A DNA stretch of 64,000 bases, taken from positions 1 to 64,000 of the forward strand of contig NZ_JASAMB010000007.1 in NCBI RefSeq assembly GCF_029948125.1. Reading direction: 5' to 3'. The stretch comes from Catellatospora sp. KI3. GTDB lineage: Bacteria > Actinomycetota > Actinomycetes > Mycobacteriales > Micromonosporaceae. Positions within the stretch are counted from its first letter, which is position 1. The number at the start of each line of letters is the position of its first letter. The translations under genes were made by a program, and so were the position numbers. This document shows, one piece after another, positions 1 to 9,475 of this stretch. The notes under the pieces were generated by a model, which saw only the letters and a program-made list of their open reading frames with translations, made no database searches and was not told where the DNA came from.

Positions 1-45
1 AATGACCGCAACGGGCGATCTCGCTGAGGAGATCACGTGCTGCGG

Positions 46-786
46 TCAGGAGGTCGGGGCTTCGGGGCGGGTGTGGCGCAGGTAGAGGAAGCCTTCGGGG
101 TCGGTGTGGGTGTGGACGTGGGCGAGCGTGCGCGGGGGATGCGGGGCCCCGGCGGTGATGCGGCCGGCGCCGGCGCCCGCGAGCAGCGGAGATACGGTCA
201 GGCACAGCTCGTCCACCAGGTCGTCGGCGGTCAGCGACCCGAGCAGGCTCGGCCCGCCCTCGCACAGCAGCTGGTCCAGCCCCCGCGTCCGCAGCAGCGC
301 CAATCCGGCGCGCAGGTCGGGCGCGGCCACGACGTCCGCCACTCCGGCGAGCCGGTCCCGCCGGGCCGTGGGCGCGTCCGGGCTGGTCAGCACCAGCGGC
401 CGGACCGGGGCCTGGGCCAGCGCGGGCAGGTCCGGGTCGAGGTCGAGCGAGCCGGAGACCACCACCAGCCGGGGGTACGCCGCCAGCCCGCGCTCCTCCC
501 GCCACCTCCTGCGGTCGGCGTCCAGGGTCAGCGGCCGGTACTGCTCCACCCGCAGCGTGTTGGCCCCCACCAGCAGCCCGTCGCAGAGCATCCGCAGCAG
601 CTTCAGCAGCCGCCGGTCCTGCGCGCCGGACAGCCCGGTCGACATCCCGCCGACCGCCACCGCCCCGTCCGCGCTGGCGACGAAGTTCGCCCGCAGCCAC
701 GGCCGATCCGCCCGCCCGTACCACGCCGCCAGCTCGCCGTCAGAAACCTCGGCCGCAGACCGCACCCGCGCCCCTCCGCCCCTCAT
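46..786 (-). CDS. Pyrimidine reductase family protein (RibD C-terminal domain)
   Basis: The 246-residue product matches the RibD C-terminal/dihydrofolate-reductase-like fold, which uses NADPH to reduce the ribosylamino-pyrimidine intermediate of riboflavin synthesis. Visible signatures are the early RANFVASADGAVA segment, the VGANTLRVEQY stretch and the late LLCEGGPSLLGSL motif, all in the usual order. A longer reading frame continues upstream, but its extra 40 codons run through the palindrome at 793-850, so I start at the ATG at 786. There is no deaminase domain and no other rib gene nearby, so the protein may be a stand-alone paralogue rather than the main riboflavin enzyme. Family assignment is firm; pathway role is inferred. 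Confidence 0.85.
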   Translation of the reverse strand: MRGGGARVRSAAEVSDGELAAWYGRADRPWLRANFVASADGAVAVGGMSTGLSGAQDRRLLKLLRMLCDGLLVGANTLRVEQYRPLTLDADRRRWREERGLAAYPRLVVVSGSLDLDPDLPALAQAPVRPLVLTSPDAPTARRDRLAGVADVVAAPDLRAGLALLRTRGLDQLLCEGGPSLLGSLTADDLVDELCLTVSPLLAGAGAGRITAGAPHPPRTLAHVHTHTDPEGFLYLRHTRPEAPTS

Positions 787-792
787 CGACTG

Positions 793-850
793 CAGTTTCG
801 GGGAAAGCGCCCGAATCTTGAGCTGGATGAGTGCACTTTCCGAGAAAGTG
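793..850. repeat. E1 palindrome, copy a
   Basis: This is an imperfect inverted repeat with arms at 793-817 and 826-850; 18 of 25 positions match. The core reads CAGTTTCGGGGAAAG on the left arm. The outer flank TAGTGATCATGG is shared with copy c at 26711. Related copies lie at 18798 and 26711. It sits between the start of the pyrimidine reductase gene and the end of the small Cys-rich gene, 145 bases past the latter's stop, and has the same polarity to that gene as the other copies have to theirs. It could be a REP-like element or a 3'-end structure. Confidence 0.75.
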
Positions 851-994
851 TAGTGATCATGGCCGCCGCCGCGCGGTGGGCGCGGCCGTGGGCTGGGCGC
901 GGCCACGCGGCGGCGCCGCGCCGAGGGCGCGGCCGTGGGGCGGGCGCGGTCGCGCGGTGGGGTGCGGTCGTGGGTGGCCGAGGGGTGGGTGCGG

Positions 995-1114
995 TTACTC
1001 GCCTGGGGGGCCGGTGACCGGGGGTGTGGGTTCGGCGGGGCGGTGCTGGCAGTCGCACCAGGTGCCGCCGCGGCAGCGGTCGTGGCGCTGCTCCCGGCAT
1101 TCCTTGCAGATCAT
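995..1114 (-). CDS. Small Cys-rich putative zinc-binding protein (39 aa)
   Basis: The 39-residue protein begins MICKECREQRHDRCRGG and contains CxxC, a later CRGG and a CDCQH motif, giving five cysteines and two histidines that could hold one metal ion. The ATG at 1114 is preceded by a strong GAGGGGG ribosome-binding site. A longer in-frame ORF upstream lacks such a site. The rest of the protein is Pro-rich (PAEPTPPVTGPP). I know similar short proteins from actinomycete genomes only as hypothetical. The function is unknown; metal binding is inferred from cysteine spacing. It ends 33 bases before the start of nothing else on its strand, and lies directly downstream of the potassium channel gene. 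Confidence 0.6.
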   Translation of the reverse strand: MICKECREQRHDRCRGGTWCDCQHRPAEPTPPVTGPPGE

Positions 1115-1145
1115 CGCTACCCCCTCGGCTACGGAGCCGGGTCGC

Positions 1146-2234
1146 TCACGGCCGGTCCGGTTCAACGGACGTGATGACGGCGCTCTCCTCCGGAGCCGCC
1201 GCGCCGCGCGGGCGGCTGCCCACGACGACCACCCGGTCACCCTCGGCCAGCGTGCTGACCTGTGGATACGGTAGCGCCCGGCCCTGCCGGAGCACGGCGA
1301 CCACCGGCTCGGGGCAGGCGCGCGGCGCCTTGCCGACCTCCTCGGCGCGGACCGGCCGCTCGGACAGTTCCAGCCCGTCGCCGTGTACGAGCAGGTCCGC
1401 GAAGACCTCCCCGACCAGCGGCGACTGCGCGGCGACCCCGAGCAGCCGCCCGGCGGCGGCCGAGGAGGTGATCACCGCGTCGGCGCCGGAGCGCAGCAGC
1501 AGCGGCTCGTTCTCGGCCTCGCGGACGGAGGCGGCGACCAGGCAGGTGGGGTTGAGCTGGCGTGCGCTGAGGGTGGCCAGTACGGCGGTGTCGTCGCGGT
1601 TGGCGGCGATGATGACCCGGGCGGCGGTGGGTACGCAGGCCTGCCGGAGCACCGCGTCGCGGGTGGCGTCGCCGAGCACGGCGGCGTATCCGTCGCGGTT
1701 GGCCTCGTCGACGTACTCCTGGCGGGCGTCGACGACGACGATGCGGTCCGGGGTGAGGCCGGTGGCGCGCAGCTGCTTGATGGCGTTGACGCCCTTGGTG
1801 CCGTATCCGATGACGACGGTGTGGTCGTGCAAGTCTCTCCTCCAGCGGTCGCGGCGGCGCTGGTCGCGGTAGCGCCTGGTCAGCACTTCGAAGGCGGTGC
1901 CGACCAGGATGGCGACGAACGCGATGCGCAGCGGGGTGATGAAGACGGCGTTGACCAGCCGGGCGCTCGGGCTGACCGGCACGATGTCGCCGTAGCCGGT
2001 GGTCGACAGGGTGACGGTGGCGTAGTAGAGCGCGTCGAGCCAGCTCATCTGCCCGTCGGAGTTGTCCTTGTAGCCGGCTCGGTCGGCCATGACCAGCACC
2101 ATGACGGTGGCGAGGATGCCGAGGCCGAGCAGGACGCGGCGGCGGATCTGCCGGACCGGGTCGTACCGGCGCTCGGGCAGCTTGATAGCCCCGCCCTGCA
2201 GCTCGTCGGGGGTGACCTTGCGCGATCCGGCCAT
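1146..2234 (-). CDS. Potassium channel family protein with TrkA-N (RCK) domain
   Basis: The 362-residue protein has a first membrane helix at about residues 33-50, a pore loop with the K+ selectivity filter TTGYGD at 78-83, and a second helix at about 92-117. A cytoplasmic Rossmann RCK/TrkA-N domain follows, with the nucleotide-binding IGYGTKG at about 142-148, and then a TrkA-C-like end. This is the two-TM MthK-like architecture: a tetrameric K+ channel gated by ligand or nucleotide binding to the RCK ring. The ATG at 2234 removes a 24-residue N-terminal extension that has no family character. The gene is divergent from the cellobiose operon. Confidence 0.88.
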   Translation of the reverse strand: MAGSRKVTPDELQGGAIKLPERRYDPVRQIRRRVLLGLGILATVMVLVMADRAGYKDNSDGQMSWLDALYYATVTLSTTGYGDIVPVSPSARLVNAVFITPLRIAFVAILVGTAFEVLTRRYRDQRRRDRWRRDLHDHTVVIGYGTKGVNAIKQLRATGLTPDRIVVVDARQEYVDEANRDGYAAVLGDATRDAVLRQACVPTAARVIIAANRDDTAVLATLSARQLNPTCLVAASVREAENEPLLLRSGADAVITSSAAAGRLLGVAAQSPLVGEVFADLLVHGDGLELSERPVRAEEVGKAPRACPEPVVAVLRQGRALPYPQVSTLAEGDRVVVVGSRPRGAAAPEESAVITSVEPDRP

Positions 2235-2367
2235 GCAGGGAGCGTATCGGACGAACGGGCGAGCATCAGATGACCCTTCGTACGAATAAAAGTGGCCCCG
2301 CAACACGGCGGTTGCGAAAACGCGCAGCGTGCGCGCGGATGATCATGCAGTGACATAGGTAACAGAA

Positions 2368-2381
2368 TGGGAACGCTCCCA
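2368..2381. promoter_or_regulatory. CebR-type operator O1
   Basis: The sequence TGGGAACGCTCCCA differs by one base from the CebR box TGGGAGCGCTCCCA known from Streptomyces. It lies 9 bases upstream of the -35 hexamer of the cebE promoter. Its centre is 54 bases from that of O2, close to five helical turns, which would allow two CebR dimers to bind the same face. Confidence 0.85.
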
Positions 2382-2390
2382 TCAGTCCTC

Positions 2391-2419
2391 TTGACACCTG
2401 CGTAACCTGACGGCAATCT
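2391..2419 (+). promoter_or_regulatory. Predicted cebEFG-bglC promoter
   Basis: A perfect -35 TTGACA at 2391-2396 is followed after 17 bases by CAATCT at 2414-2419, which keeps the conserved A and final T of a -10 element. The two CebR operators bracket it, so repression by promoter blocking is expected. Transcription would start near 2426, inside O2. Confidence 0.65.
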
Positions 2420-2421
2420 CA

Positions 2422-2435
2422 TGGGAGCGCTCCCG
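2422..2435. promoter_or_regulatory. CebR-type operator O2
   Basis: The sequence TGGGAGCGCTCCCG matches 13 of 14 bases of the CebR palindrome. It begins 3 bases after the predicted -10 element and would overlap the transcription start, the classical place for a LacI-family repressor. Confidence 0.88.
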
Positions 2436-2525
2436 GACTCTGTGGTCCAGGCCACAGATCAGGGCGGTGTTGAACCTTAAGCAACAGCCCCCACCTGCAC
2501 ATTCGACGACCTGAGAGGGGTCAGG

Positions 2526-3818
2526 ATGGGCGTCACCCCGCGCCGCCGCACTTTCGCGGTGGCTGCAATCGCCGCGATCACCGCCATTGGCGGTCTCACG
2601 GCGTGCACCAAGAAGAACGACGAGCCGAGCACTCCCGGTGAGATCAAGCTCGTGGTCGACCACTTCGGTGAGTTCGGCTACGACGACCTGGTGAAGCAGT
2701 ACGAGCAGTCGCACCCCGGCATCAAGATCGAGCTGCGCAAGACCGCTCAGCTGGGTGACTACCGGCCGAAGCTCGTCCGCTACCTGGCCACCAACAAGGG
2801 CGCCGGCGACGTGGTCGCCCTCGAAGAGGGCATCATCACCGAGTTCAAGGCCAACGCGGCCAACTGGGTGGACCTCTCGCAGTACGTCGGCGACAAGTCG
2901 GCCGACTACCTGCCGTGGAAGTACGAGATCGGCAAGACCTCCGACGGCAAGCTCCTCGGTCTGCCGACCGACGTGGGCGGCCTGGCCATGTGCTACCGCA
3001 AGGACCTGCTCGAGGCCGCCGGCTTCCCGGCCGACCGCGACGCGGTCTCGGCCCTGTGGCCGACGTGGGACAAGTTCATCGAGGTCGGCCAGCAGTACCG
3101 GACCAAGACCGGCAAGGGCCTGCTCGACACCGTGACGACCGCGTTCAGCGCGAGCCTGTCGCAGGTCGGTGGCGACCTGTTCTACGACAAGGACTTCAAC
3201 GTCGTGGCTGACACCAGCCCGGCCGTGAAGCAGTCGTGGGACCTGGCCGTCAAGCTGGCCGACGCCAAGGTGACCGCCAAGACCAACACCTGGTCCGCCG
3301 AGTGGCAGGCCGGTTTCCAGCAGGGCACCTTCGCCGCGACCCTGTGCCCGTCGTGGATGCTCGGCATCATCGAGCAGAACTCGGGCGCCGCGAACAAGGG
3401 CAAGTGGGACGTCGCCGCGGTTCCCGGCGGCGGTGGCAACTGGGGCGGCTCCTGGCTGTCCGTGCCGACCCAGAGCAAGCACCCGAAGGAGGCCGCCGAG
3501 CTGGCCGCGTTCCTGACCAACGCCGACAGCCAGGTTGCCGCGTTCAAGGCCAAGGGCCCGCTGCCGTCGAACCTGAAGGCGCTGGACAACGCCGACTTCC
3601 AGGCGTACCAGAACGCGTACTTCAACAACGCGCCGGTCGGCAAGATCTTCGGTGAGGGTGCCAAGACCCTCAAGCCGGTCACCATCGGCCCGAAGCACTC
3701 CTCGGTGAAGGAGCGGGCGTTCGAGCCCGCGCTGCAGGCCTACGAGGCCGGACGCCTGTCCGCCCAGGCGGCCTGGGACCAGGCGATCAAGGACGCGAAG
3801 GTCCAGGGCGCGTTCTGA
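2526..3818 (+). CDS. cebE: Cellobiose/cello-oligosaccharide ABC transporter substrate-binding lipoprotein
   Basis: The 430-residue family-1 solute-binding protein starts with an Arg-rich signal peptide and a lipobox (GLTAC, Cys27), so it is lipid-anchored outside the membrane. The mature part has the usual two-lobe binding-protein pattern: an early HFGEFGYDDLVKQYE segment and a later WAGFQQGTFAATLCPSW segment that lines the sugar cleft in this family. It is the first gene of a permease, permease, GH1 glucosidase, LacI regulator cluster under CebR-box operators, the arrangement known for cellobiose/cellotriose uptake in Streptomyces. No ATP-binding subunit is in the cluster; such systems share the MsiK ATPase encoded elsewhere. 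Substrate is inferred from context. Confidence 0.88.
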   Translation: MGVTPRRRTFAVAAIAAITAIGGLTACTKKNDEPSTPGEIKLVVDHFGEFGYDDLVKQYEQSHPGIKIELRKTAQLGDYRPKLVRYLATNKGAGDVVALEEGIITEFKANAANWVDLSQYVGDKSADYLPWKYEIGKTSDGKLLGLPTDVGGLAMCYRKDLLEAAGFPADRDAVSALWPTWDKFIEVGQQYRTKTGKGLLDTVTTAFSASLSQVGGDLFYDKDFNVVADTSPAVKQSWDLAVKLADAKVTAKTNTWSAEWQAGFQQGTFAATLCPSWMLGIIEQNSGAANKGKWDVAAVPGGGGNWGGSWLSVPTQSKHPKEAAELAAFLTNADSQVAAFKAKGPLPSNLKALDNADFQAYQNAYFNNAPVGKIFGEGAKTLKPVTIGPKHSSVKERAFEPALQAYEAGRLSAQAAWDQAIKDAKVQGAF

Positions 3819-3841
3819 TCTGAGTTGAACCGCACAGCGGC

Positions 3842-3872
3842 CCCGGTGGCGCTCATCCCGAGCGCCACCGGG
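3842..3872 (+). terminator. Intercistronic hairpin between cebE and cebF
   Basis: A perfect 13-base stem pairs 3842-3854 with 3860-3872 around a 5-base loop, just after the cebE stop. There is no T-run. Hairpins in this place commonly stabilise or over-represent the binding-protein part of an ABC operon mRNA relative to the permeases, so partial termination or 3'-end protection is the likely role. Confidence 0.7.
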
Positions 3873-3915
3873 TCTGTTCACCGCCTCCTGTGCAGTCACG
3901 AGCAAGGGAATCACC

Positions 3916-4875
3916 ATGAGCCTCTCGGCACCTCCCGCGCCGCCTCAGCTGGTCAAGCCGGATACCCACCGAGCCCCCAGCAGCCGCCGCTTCAGGCTTT
4001 CGCGCTGGGACATCAAGTACTCGCCGTACATCTACGTCGCGCCGTTCTTCATCCTCTTCGCCGTCTTCGGCATCTACCCGGTGCTGCAGACCGCCCGGAT
4101 GGCGCTGTACGACTGGAACCTGATCGGTGACCACACGTTCACCGGCCTGGACAACTTCACCGCCCTGATGGGCGACGAATACTTCTGGAACGCCGTCAAG
4201 AACACCTTCGGCATCTTCCTGCTGGCCACCGTTCCGCAGCTGCTCGGCGCGCTGTTCCTGGCCAACCTGCTCAACCAGAACATGCGCGGGCGCATGTTCT
4301 TCCGCCTGATGATCGTCGCGCCGAACGTCACGTCGGTGGCGGCGGTCGCGATCGTGTTCGCGGTGCTGTTCCGCCGCGACTTCGGCCTGGTCAACTGGGT
4401 GCTCGGGTTCTTCGGCGTCGACGCGATCGACTGGAAGGGCCAGACCTGGAGCTCCTGGACCGCGATCGCCACCATGGTCGACTGGCGCTGGACCGGGTAC
4501 AACACGCTGATCCTGCTGGCCGCGATGCAGGCGATCCCGAAGGACATCTACGAGTCCGCGTCGCTGGACGGCGCCGGCAAGTGGCGCCAGTTCTGGTCGA
4601 TCACCATGCCGCAGCTGCGTCCCACGCTGATCTTCGTGGTCACCGTGTCCACCATCGGCGGCCTGCAGCTGTTCACCGAGCCGGTGATCTTCGGCGACGG
4701 CCGGATCCTGGGCGGCGCGCAGCGCGAATTCCAGACCATCGCGATGTACATGTACGAGAAGGGCTTCAACGACCTTCAGTTCGGCTACGGCTCCGCGATC
4801 GCCTGGGCCCTGTTCATCATGATCATTCTCGTGTCCGGCGTGAACTACCTGCTGATCCGCCGCTCGGTCAAGTGA
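3916..4875 (+). CDS. cebF: Cellobiose ABC transporter permease
   Basis: The 319-residue MalF-type permease has a cytoplasmic N-terminal tail of about 35 residues and six hydrophobic segments. It carries the EAA-like loop ESASLDGAGKWRQFWSITMP (about residues 216-235), which docks on the ATPase. The last helix ends in YLLIRRSVK. The predicted start follows a AAGGGA-type ribosome-binding site. It is separated from the next permease gene by only 9 bases, so the two are co-translated to form a heterodimeric channel that works with the upstream binding protein. Confidence 0.9.
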   Translation: MSLSAPPAPPQLVKPDTHRAPSSRRFRLSRWDIKYSPYIYVAPFFILFAVFGIYPVLQTARMALYDWNLIGDHTFTGLDNFTALMGDEYFWNAVKNTFGIFLLATVPQLLGALFLANLLNQNMRGRMFFRLMIVAPNVTSVAAVAIVFAVLFRRDFGLVNWVLGFFGVDAIDWKGQTWSSWTAIATMVDWRWTGYNTLILLAAMQAIPKDIYESASLDGAGKWRQFWSITMPQLRPTLIFVVTVSTIGGLQLFTEPVIFGDGRILGGAQREFQTIAMYMYEKGFNDLQFGYGSAIAWALFIMIILVSGVNYLLIRRSVK

Positions 4876-4884
4876 GGAGCTGAC

Positions 4885-5723
4885 ATGTCCACTGGTTCGA
4901 AAAGGCTGTGGCAGGCCAGTCCGCTGACGTACGGCGCCCTGATCCTGGCGTCCCTGCTCTCCCTGTTCCCGTTCTACTTCATGTTCATCGTGGCCACCCG
5001 CAAGCTGGAGGTCATCAACGCGGTCCCGCCGCCGTTCAGCCCCGGCGGCGACTTCGGCGACAACTTCGGCCGGGTGCTGGACAACGAGCACGCCGCGTTC
5101 CTGTACGGCCTGATCAACTCGGTGATCGTCTCCTGCGCGGTGACGCTCAGCGTGGTGTTCTTCTCCGCGCTGGCCGGGTTCGCCTTCGCCAAGCTGCGGT
5201 TCAAGGGCCGCAACATCCTGCTGCTGGCTATCGTCGGAACCATGATGGTGCCCACGCAGCTGGCCATCATCCCGCTGTACGGCATGATGCAGGACTGGGG
5301 CTGGGGTGCGACCCTGCAGGCCGTCATCGTGCCGTTCATGGTGACCGCGTTCGGCGTGTTCATGATGCGCCAGTACGCGAGCTCGGCCATCTCCGACGAG
5401 CTGATCGAGGCCGCCCGCGTCGACGGGTGCGGCACGTTCCGCATCTTCTGGAGCGTCGTGGCGCCGGCGCTGCGCCCCGCCGCCGGTGTGCTGGGCCTGC
5501 TGACGTTCATGGACACCTGGAACTCGTTCCTGTGGCCGTACGCCATCCTCGACTCGGACACGCCCACCGTGCAGGTGTCGCTGGCGCTGCTGTCGTCGGC
5601 GTACTACACCGACTACGCGCAGGTGTTCGCGGCGACCGCGGTGGCGACTGTGCCGCTGCTGCTCGTCTTCGTCGTTTTCGGTCGCCAGATCATCGGCGGC
5701 ATCATGGAAGGTGCAGTAAAAGC

Positions 5724-5727
<4 letters not shown>
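4885..5727 (+). CDS. cebG: Cellobiose ABC transporter permease
   Basis: The 280-residue MalG-type permease has six predicted membrane helices and the EAA loop [20 protein letters not shown] at about residues 174-193. The start has a GAGGAG ribosome-binding site in the tail of the previous gene's end. The stop codon TGA overlaps the GTG start of the glucosidase gene (GTGA), which implies translational coupling. It forms the second half of the membrane channel with the preceding permease. Confidence 0.9.
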
Positions 5728-7142
<1,415 letters not shown>

Positions 7143-7152
7143 AGACAGCGGC

Positions 7153-7179
7153 CCGGGGGCCGTGAACAGCGGCCCCCGG
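7153..7179 (+). terminator. Hairpin after bglC
   Basis: A perfect 10-base stem (7153-7162 with 7170-7179) with a 7-base loop lies 11 bases after the glucosidase stop. There is no T-tract. It probably ends or trims the cebEFG-bglC message and partly insulates the regulator gene. Confidence 0.65.
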
Positions 7180-7207
7180 ACCGGCTAGACATGAATAAGG
7201 AGCAGCC

Positions 7208-8230
7208 ATGACGACGCAGCGCACCAGGTCTGCCGGCAGACCGACGCTGGACGAGGTCGCCGCGCTGGCCGGAGTGGGCCGCGGCACGGTCTCGCGCGTC
7301 GTCAACGGCTCGCCGCAGGTCAGCCCCGAGGCCCGCAGCGCGGTCCAGGAGGCGATCAAGGAACTCGGCTACGTGCCGAACCGGGCCGCCCGCGCCCTGG
7401 TCACCCAGCGCACCGACTCGGTCGCCCTGGTCGTGTCCGAGTCGCAGGAGCGGGTCTTCGCCGAGCCGTTCTTCGCCGGCATCGTGCGCGGCGTCTCCTC
7501 GGCCCTGGCCGACACCTCGCTGCAGCTCTGGCTGGCCATGGCCCAGTCGCCCGCCGAGCGCCAGCGCATCGAGCACCACCTGACCAGCCAGCACGTCGAC
7601 GGCGTACTGCTGCTCTCGCTGCACGAGACCGACCCGCTGCCGCAGCTGCTGCGCCAGCGCGGCCTGCCCGCCGTGCTCGGCGGCCGCCCGGTCAGCATCG
7701 ACCAGCAGATCTCCTACGTCGACATGGACAACGTCAACGGCGCCCGGATCGCGGTGGAGTACCTGCTCAACGCCGGTCGCCGCCGGGTCGCCACCATCGC
7801 CGGGCCGCAGGACCTCGGCGTGGGCGTGGACCGCCTGGTCGGCTACCGCGCCGGGGTGCAGAGCGCCGCGGCCGAGCCGCTGATCGAGTTCGGCGACTTC
7901 AGCGAGTACAGCGGCGTCGAGGCGATGCGCCGGCTGCTGGCCCGCCGCCCCGACCTGGACGCGGTCTTCGTCGCCTCCGACCTGATGGCCGCCGGCGCCA
8001 TCCGCGCGCTGCGCGACGCCGGTCGCCGGGTGCCGGAGGACGTGGCCGTCGTCGGCTTCGAGGACTCGCCGGTGGCCCGCCAGACCGAGCCGCCGCTGAC
8101 CACGGTCTACCAGCCGGTCGAGGACATGGGCCGGCACATGGCCCGGCTGCTGCTGTCGCGCATCCGCGGCGAGGAGGAGCCCAACCACATCCTCCTCGAC
8201 ACCCACCTCGTGCACCGCAACTCGGCCTAA
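7208..8230 (+). CDS. cebR: LacI-family repressor of cellobiose utilisation
   Basis: The 340-residue protein has an N-terminal LacI helix-turn-helix (PTLDEVAALAGVGRGTVSRV, about residues 13-32) with the minor-groove hinge helix near AARALVTQRTDS, and a periplasmic-binding-protein-like effector domain. The AAGGAG ribosome-binding site is ideal. It closes the cellobiose cluster, and the operators upstream of cebE match the Streptomyces CebR box. Cellobiose or cellotriose is therefore the likely inducer. A close paralogue is encoded at 59007-60017: the recognition helix and hinge are nearly the same. Confidence 0.88.
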   Translation: MTTQRTRSAGRPTLDEVAALAGVGRGTVSRVVNGSPQVSPEARSAVQEAIKELGYVPNRAARALVTQRTDSVALVVSESQERVFAEPFFAGIVRGVSSALADTSLQLWLAMAQSPAERQRIEHHLTSQHVDGVLLLSLHETDPLPQLLRQRGLPAVLGGRPVSIDQQISYVDMDNVNGARIAVEYLLNAGRRRVATIAGPQDLGVGVDRLVGYRAGVQSAAAEPLIEFGDFSEYSGVEAMRRLLARRPDLDAVFVASDLMAAGAIRALRDAGRRVPEDVAVVGFEDSPVARQTEPPLTTVYQPVEDMGRHMARLLLSRIRGEEEPNHILLDTHLVHRNSA

Positions 8231-8242
8231 TCCATCCGGTGG

Positions 8243-8261
8243 ACCCGCGGTTGACGCGGGT
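8243..8261 (+). terminator. cebR terminator hairpin
   Basis: A 7-base stem ACCCGCG/CGCGGGT with loop GTTGA lies 12 bases past the cebR stop and is followed by TT. It is a plausible intrinsic terminator for a high-GC genome. Confidence 0.6.
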
Positions 8262-8286
8262 TTGAAGCGGCGTGGAGGATGGTGGT

Positions 8287-8304
8287 CCGCCCGGTGACGG
8301 GCGG
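8287..8304. terminator. Second hairpin downstream of cebR
   Basis: A perfect 7-base stem CCGCCCG/CGGGCGG with a GTGA tetraloop lies 25 bases after the first hairpin. The pair may act as a tandem terminator. The rest of the gap up to 8516 has no clear gene. A TACGAT hexamer at 8331-8336 and a TTATAG at 8453-8458 could serve as -10 elements for the next gene. Confidence 0.45.
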
Positions 8305-8516
8305 GTTAAGACATCCACGGTCGTCGCTGTTACGATGTCCGGGGTCGGGTGGCGGCAATGGCGGCGCTGCTCTGTAGAGGCGGCGCTGACCTGGGCTTCT
8401 CACTGAGCGGGATTCTTCCGGGCGGATACGGCGCCGCAATACGTACGAAACGGTTATAGGGCAAGCTCTGGCAGAGTTCCGGCGCTTGCGCGCCGCTCGT
8501 CCGGAGGGGAGCCGCC

Positions 8517-9323
8517 ATGTTGCTGAGGGTTCGCGTCGCTCTGCCCGACCGTCCGGGCTCGCTCGGGCAGGTCGCCCGCACGCTCGGCGTCGCCGGTGCG
8601 GACATCGTCCAGGTCGTGGTGCTGGAGCGCCTCGGCGGCCGGGCGATCGACGACTTCACCGTGGTCTGGCCGGGCGGCGCCGGGGTCGAGCGGCTGCGCG
8701 CCGGGCTGAGCGCGATGCCCGGGGTGCGGGTGGACGGCATCTGGCGGGCCATCGGCGCGCCGGTCGCGGGCGCCTTCGACGCCGAACTGCTCACCCAGGT
8801 CGCCGCGAACCCGAACGAGGGCCTGGCCACCCTGGTCGACACCGTCCCGGCGCTGCTGGCCGCCGACTGGGCCATGGCGATCCGGGTGCCCGACGACTGG
8901 GCCGTGCGCAGCGGCTCCTCGGTCGGGGTCGAGGTGCGCCAGGGCGTCGACGACGCGCTCGTGCTCGGTGCGCTGCGCCAGGCCAAGGCCGCCGTCCCGC
9001 CGGTGCTGTACGCGAGCTGGCGCGCCCCGCAGCAGCTGCGGCTGCCCGAGGTGACGCCGCTGCGGGCGCGGGCGATGACCGGCTCCGACGGCACCCGCTA
9101 CGCGCTGGCGCCGTTCGGTCGGGCCGGCCTGGTGCTGGTGGTGGCCCGTTCGGCCGACGACGACCTGCCCGTGGCCGCGTTCCACGCCACCGAGGTCGAC
9201 CGGGTCGCGCAGCTGGTGCGCGCCGCCGCCGTGATCGTCGGCGACCGCCTCGACAGCGCCAAGGCGCCCACGCCCCGCGCCGCGGGCGACCGGCCGCTGG
9301 AGGAGCCCGCTTCGGCGGTCTGA
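8517..9323 (+). CDS. ACT-domain amino-acid-binding protein
   Basis: The 268-residue protein opens with an ACT domain (LLRVRVALPDRPGSLGQVAR, then an IVQVVVLERLGG strand; residues 1-75). The remaining 190 residues have a GAF-like alternation of strands and helices without catalytic motifs I can name. A GGAGGGG ribosome-binding site precedes the ATG. It is followed 150 bases later by an ACT-GNAT gene whose N-terminal domain is of the same kind, so both probably sense amino acids. I cannot name its partner; a role in regulating the acetyltransferase or a nearby enzyme is an inference. Confidence 0.65.
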   Translation: MLLRVRVALPDRPGSLGQVARTLGVAGADIVQVVVLERLGGRAIDDFTVVWPGGAGVERLRAGLSAMPGVRVDGIWRAIGAPVAGAFDAELLTQVAANPNEGLATLVDTVPALLAADWAMAIRVPDDWAVRSGSSVGVEVRQGVDDALVLGALRQAKAAVPPVLYASWRAPQQLRLPEVTPLRARAMTGSDGTRYALAPFGRAGLVLVVARSADDDLPVAAFHATEVDRVAQLVRAAAVIVGDRLDSAKAPTPRAAGDRPLEEPASAV

Positions 9324-9475
9324 CCTGCTTTCGCGCGCCGTAACCTGTGACCTCGGGCATAGTTAGATCTTGATAAAGGCGTGTAACCGCCTGGAAACAC
9401 GGCGCGCGCACGCTGGGTTCCTGACGCCGGAGGCCGCCCAGACCGGGTGCCCCGCCGGTGCGAGAGGAGCGGGTC

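Noticed and set aside
1-45. End of a gene to the left of the pyrimidine reductase
   Set aside because: Only 45 bases are visible, with a small GATCTC/GAGATC hairpin; no frame can be assigned.
2382-3917. Long minus-strand frame opposite cebE
   Set aside because: It is a mirror frame of the binding-protein gene with low-complexity Val/Gly/Arg composition and no start signal.
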